Assembly: GCA_015657395.1 (NCBI GenBank)
Contig: JADLKI010000008.1
Location: 503,666-509,471, forward strand
Direction: 5' to 3'
DNA length: 5,806 nt
Source: Spirochaetales bacterium
GTDB lineage: Bacteria > Spirochaetota > Spirochaetia > Treponematales > Rectinemataceae
The notes beneath the pieces were generated by a model. That model did no database searches and was not told where the DNA came from. It saw nothing but the letters and a program-made list of their open reading frames with translations. Each line of letters opens with the position of its first letter. Position 1 is the stretch's first letter. The position numbers and the translations under genes are program-made. Shown here piece by piece: positions 4,770 to 5,806 of this stretch.

Positions 4770-5806
4770 ATGCAGAAACATACGATTACAGCGATTATTT
4801 GTCTTGCCGGAGCCCTTGTGGCTTCGGCGCTTGCCGGCGCTTCTTTTCTCTCGATGAGAAAGCCCGACCTGATTGTGAGCGGTCCCGGCGTGACCGAGAA
4901 AAAGATGCTCTCGGAATGGTTTCCCGGGTTGAAGGGAACGGCCGGCGACACGGAAGTCTATATATTGAAAGGCTCCGACGATGGAACGTCGATGCTCATC
5001 CTCGGCGGCACACATCCCAACGAACCGTCGGGGCACCTTGCCGCAATACTGTTCATAGAGAATGTCGTGCCCAGGACGGGCACCCTCTATGTCATTCCCC
5101 GCGCAAACGCCTCCGGTTTCACCGCAAACGACCCGCAGGAAGGCGCGCCCCAGCGCTTCACCATCCAGACGCCCAACGGACCGCGCGTATTCAGCTATGG
5201 ATCGAGGGCGACCAACCCCATACACCAGTGGCCCGACCCCAACGTCTACATCCACGCTTCGTCCGGGCAGACACTCTCCGGGAGCGAGACCCGCAACCTC
5301 AACCGCGGCTACCCGGGCCGTCCCGACGGCACGCTCACCGAGAAGGTCTGTTACGGCATAGTCCAGCTCATCAAACGGCAGAACGTGACCATAACGGTCG
5401 ACCTGCACGAAGCTTCGCCGGAGTACCCCGTCATCAACGCGATCGTCGCGCACCCGAAGGCCATGCAGCTCGCGTCGGACACGGTGCTCGGCCTCGAAAT
5501 GCAGGACATCAAGATCAGCCTCGAACCCTCGCCCGTCAACCTGCGCGGACTCACGCACCGCGAGCTGGGCGATTTCACCGACACCCTGCCGCTGCTCATG
5601 GAGACCGCGAATGCCTCGCAGGGGCGGCTCCGCGGCCGGACAGACGAGGCCCTCGTGCTGACGGGCAAGGACAAATGGTACGTCCGCGCAGCCAAGCTCG
5701 GCCGGCTCTATGTGCCCTACGACGAGAACGGCCACCCCCTCGAAGAGCGCGTCGGCAGACATGTGACGGCGATCGGGGAAATACTCACGTCCTGGAATCT
5801 GGAGCA
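4770..5806 (+). CDS. Exported AstE/AspA-like zinc hydrolase (3' truncated by window)
   Basis: The frame is open from ATG 4770 to the window end (345 full codons, no stop seen). It belongs to the succinylglutamate desuccinylase/aspartoacylase group of M14-type zinc enzymes, which hydrolyse an N-acyl amide. Visible motifs are GGTHPNEPSGH with zinc ligands His82 and Glu85, the substrate-binding NLNRGYPGRPDG (Asn178, Arg179), VDLHEASPEY with the third ligand His213, and LLMETANASQGRLRGR with the likely catalytic Glu278. Between HPNE and NLNR there are about 47 more residues than in human aspartoacylase, including NASGFT and NPIHQWPDPNVYIH. An N-terminal hydrophobic segment (5-27, possible cleavage after ALA at 22) predicts export or membrane anchoring, unlike cytosolic AstE. 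The upstream in-frame ATG at 4758 would add four residues and overlap the preceding stop; 4770 is preferred for the GAGGG at 4760-4764. The substrate is unknown. Confidence 0.92.
   Translation, partial: MQKHTITAIICLAGALVASALAGASFLSMRKPDLIVSGPGVTEKKMLSEWFPGLKGTAGDTEVYILKGSDDGTSMLILGGTHPNEPSGHLAAILFIENVVPRTGTLYVIPRANASGFTANDPQEGAPQRFTIQTPNGPRVFSYGSRATNPIHQWPDPNVYIHASSGQTLSGSETRNLNRGYPGRPDGTLTEKVCYGIVQLIKRQNVTITVDLHEASPEYPVINAIVAHPKAMQLASDTVLGLEMQDIKISLEPSPVNLRGLTHRELGDFTDTLPLLMETANASQGRLRGRTDEALVLTGKDKWYVRAAKLGRLYVPYDENGHPLEERVGRHVTAIGEILTSWNLE

Noticed and set aside
4629..5762. Long open frame of 377 codons on the - strand opposite the microprotein and hydrolase
   Set aside because: The + strand here carries the zinc-hydrolase motifs in order (HPNE, NLNR, DLHE, MET). 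The reverse frame has no recognisable pattern and is a shadow of codon bias.
1..5806. CRISPR arrays, tRNA or rRNA genes, insertion sequences, phage attachment sites
   Set aside because: No spaced repeats, cloverleaf-like sequence, rRNA signature, transposase motif or terminal inverted repeats were seen on either strand.

Overview
The window comes from a G+C-rich, Gram-negative-type bacterium. Every gene reads on the + strand and is tightly packed. Several products carry export signals or membrane segments that imply a periplasm or cell surface. The gene content (secreted gamma-glutamyltransferase, TRAP-like carboxylate permease, exported AstE/AspA-like hydrolase) suits an amino-acid or peptide scavenger. 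Lineages such as Synergistota or Spirochaetota would fit, but nothing here fixes the phylum.

Layout. (1) 1-852: the 3' end of an unrecognised gene, then a membrane-anchored protein of about 220 residues with a possible DUF4230-like fold, 3 nt apart and probably co-transcribed. (2) 853-932: a short A+T-rich gap with a clear sigma70-type promoter (TTGACA, 17 bp, GAAAAT) and a strong ribosome binding site. (3) 933-2618: a complete secreted gamma-glutamyltransferase (ggt) with its catalytic residues. (4) 2619-2751: a 133-bp gap with a 9-bp tandem repeat and a convincing intrinsic terminator. (5) 2752-5806: a compact four-gene run with gaps of 11, 10 and 8 bp. It encodes an exported DUF6305-like protein, a DctM/ion-transporter-superfamily permease, a 47-residue two-helix membrane microprotein, and an exported AstE/AspA-type zinc hydrolase that runs off the window end.

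How the genes may work together (inference): the secreted GGT would split gamma-glutamyl compounds such as glutathione outside the cytoplasm. The exported zinc hydrolase would remove an acyl or amino-acyl group from a small carboxylate-bearing substrate. The permease, possibly helped by the microprotein and the DUF6305-like protein, would import the product. The permease lacks recognisable DctP and DctQ partners here, and two small unrecognised proteins flank it instead. This is the most interesting feature of the window.
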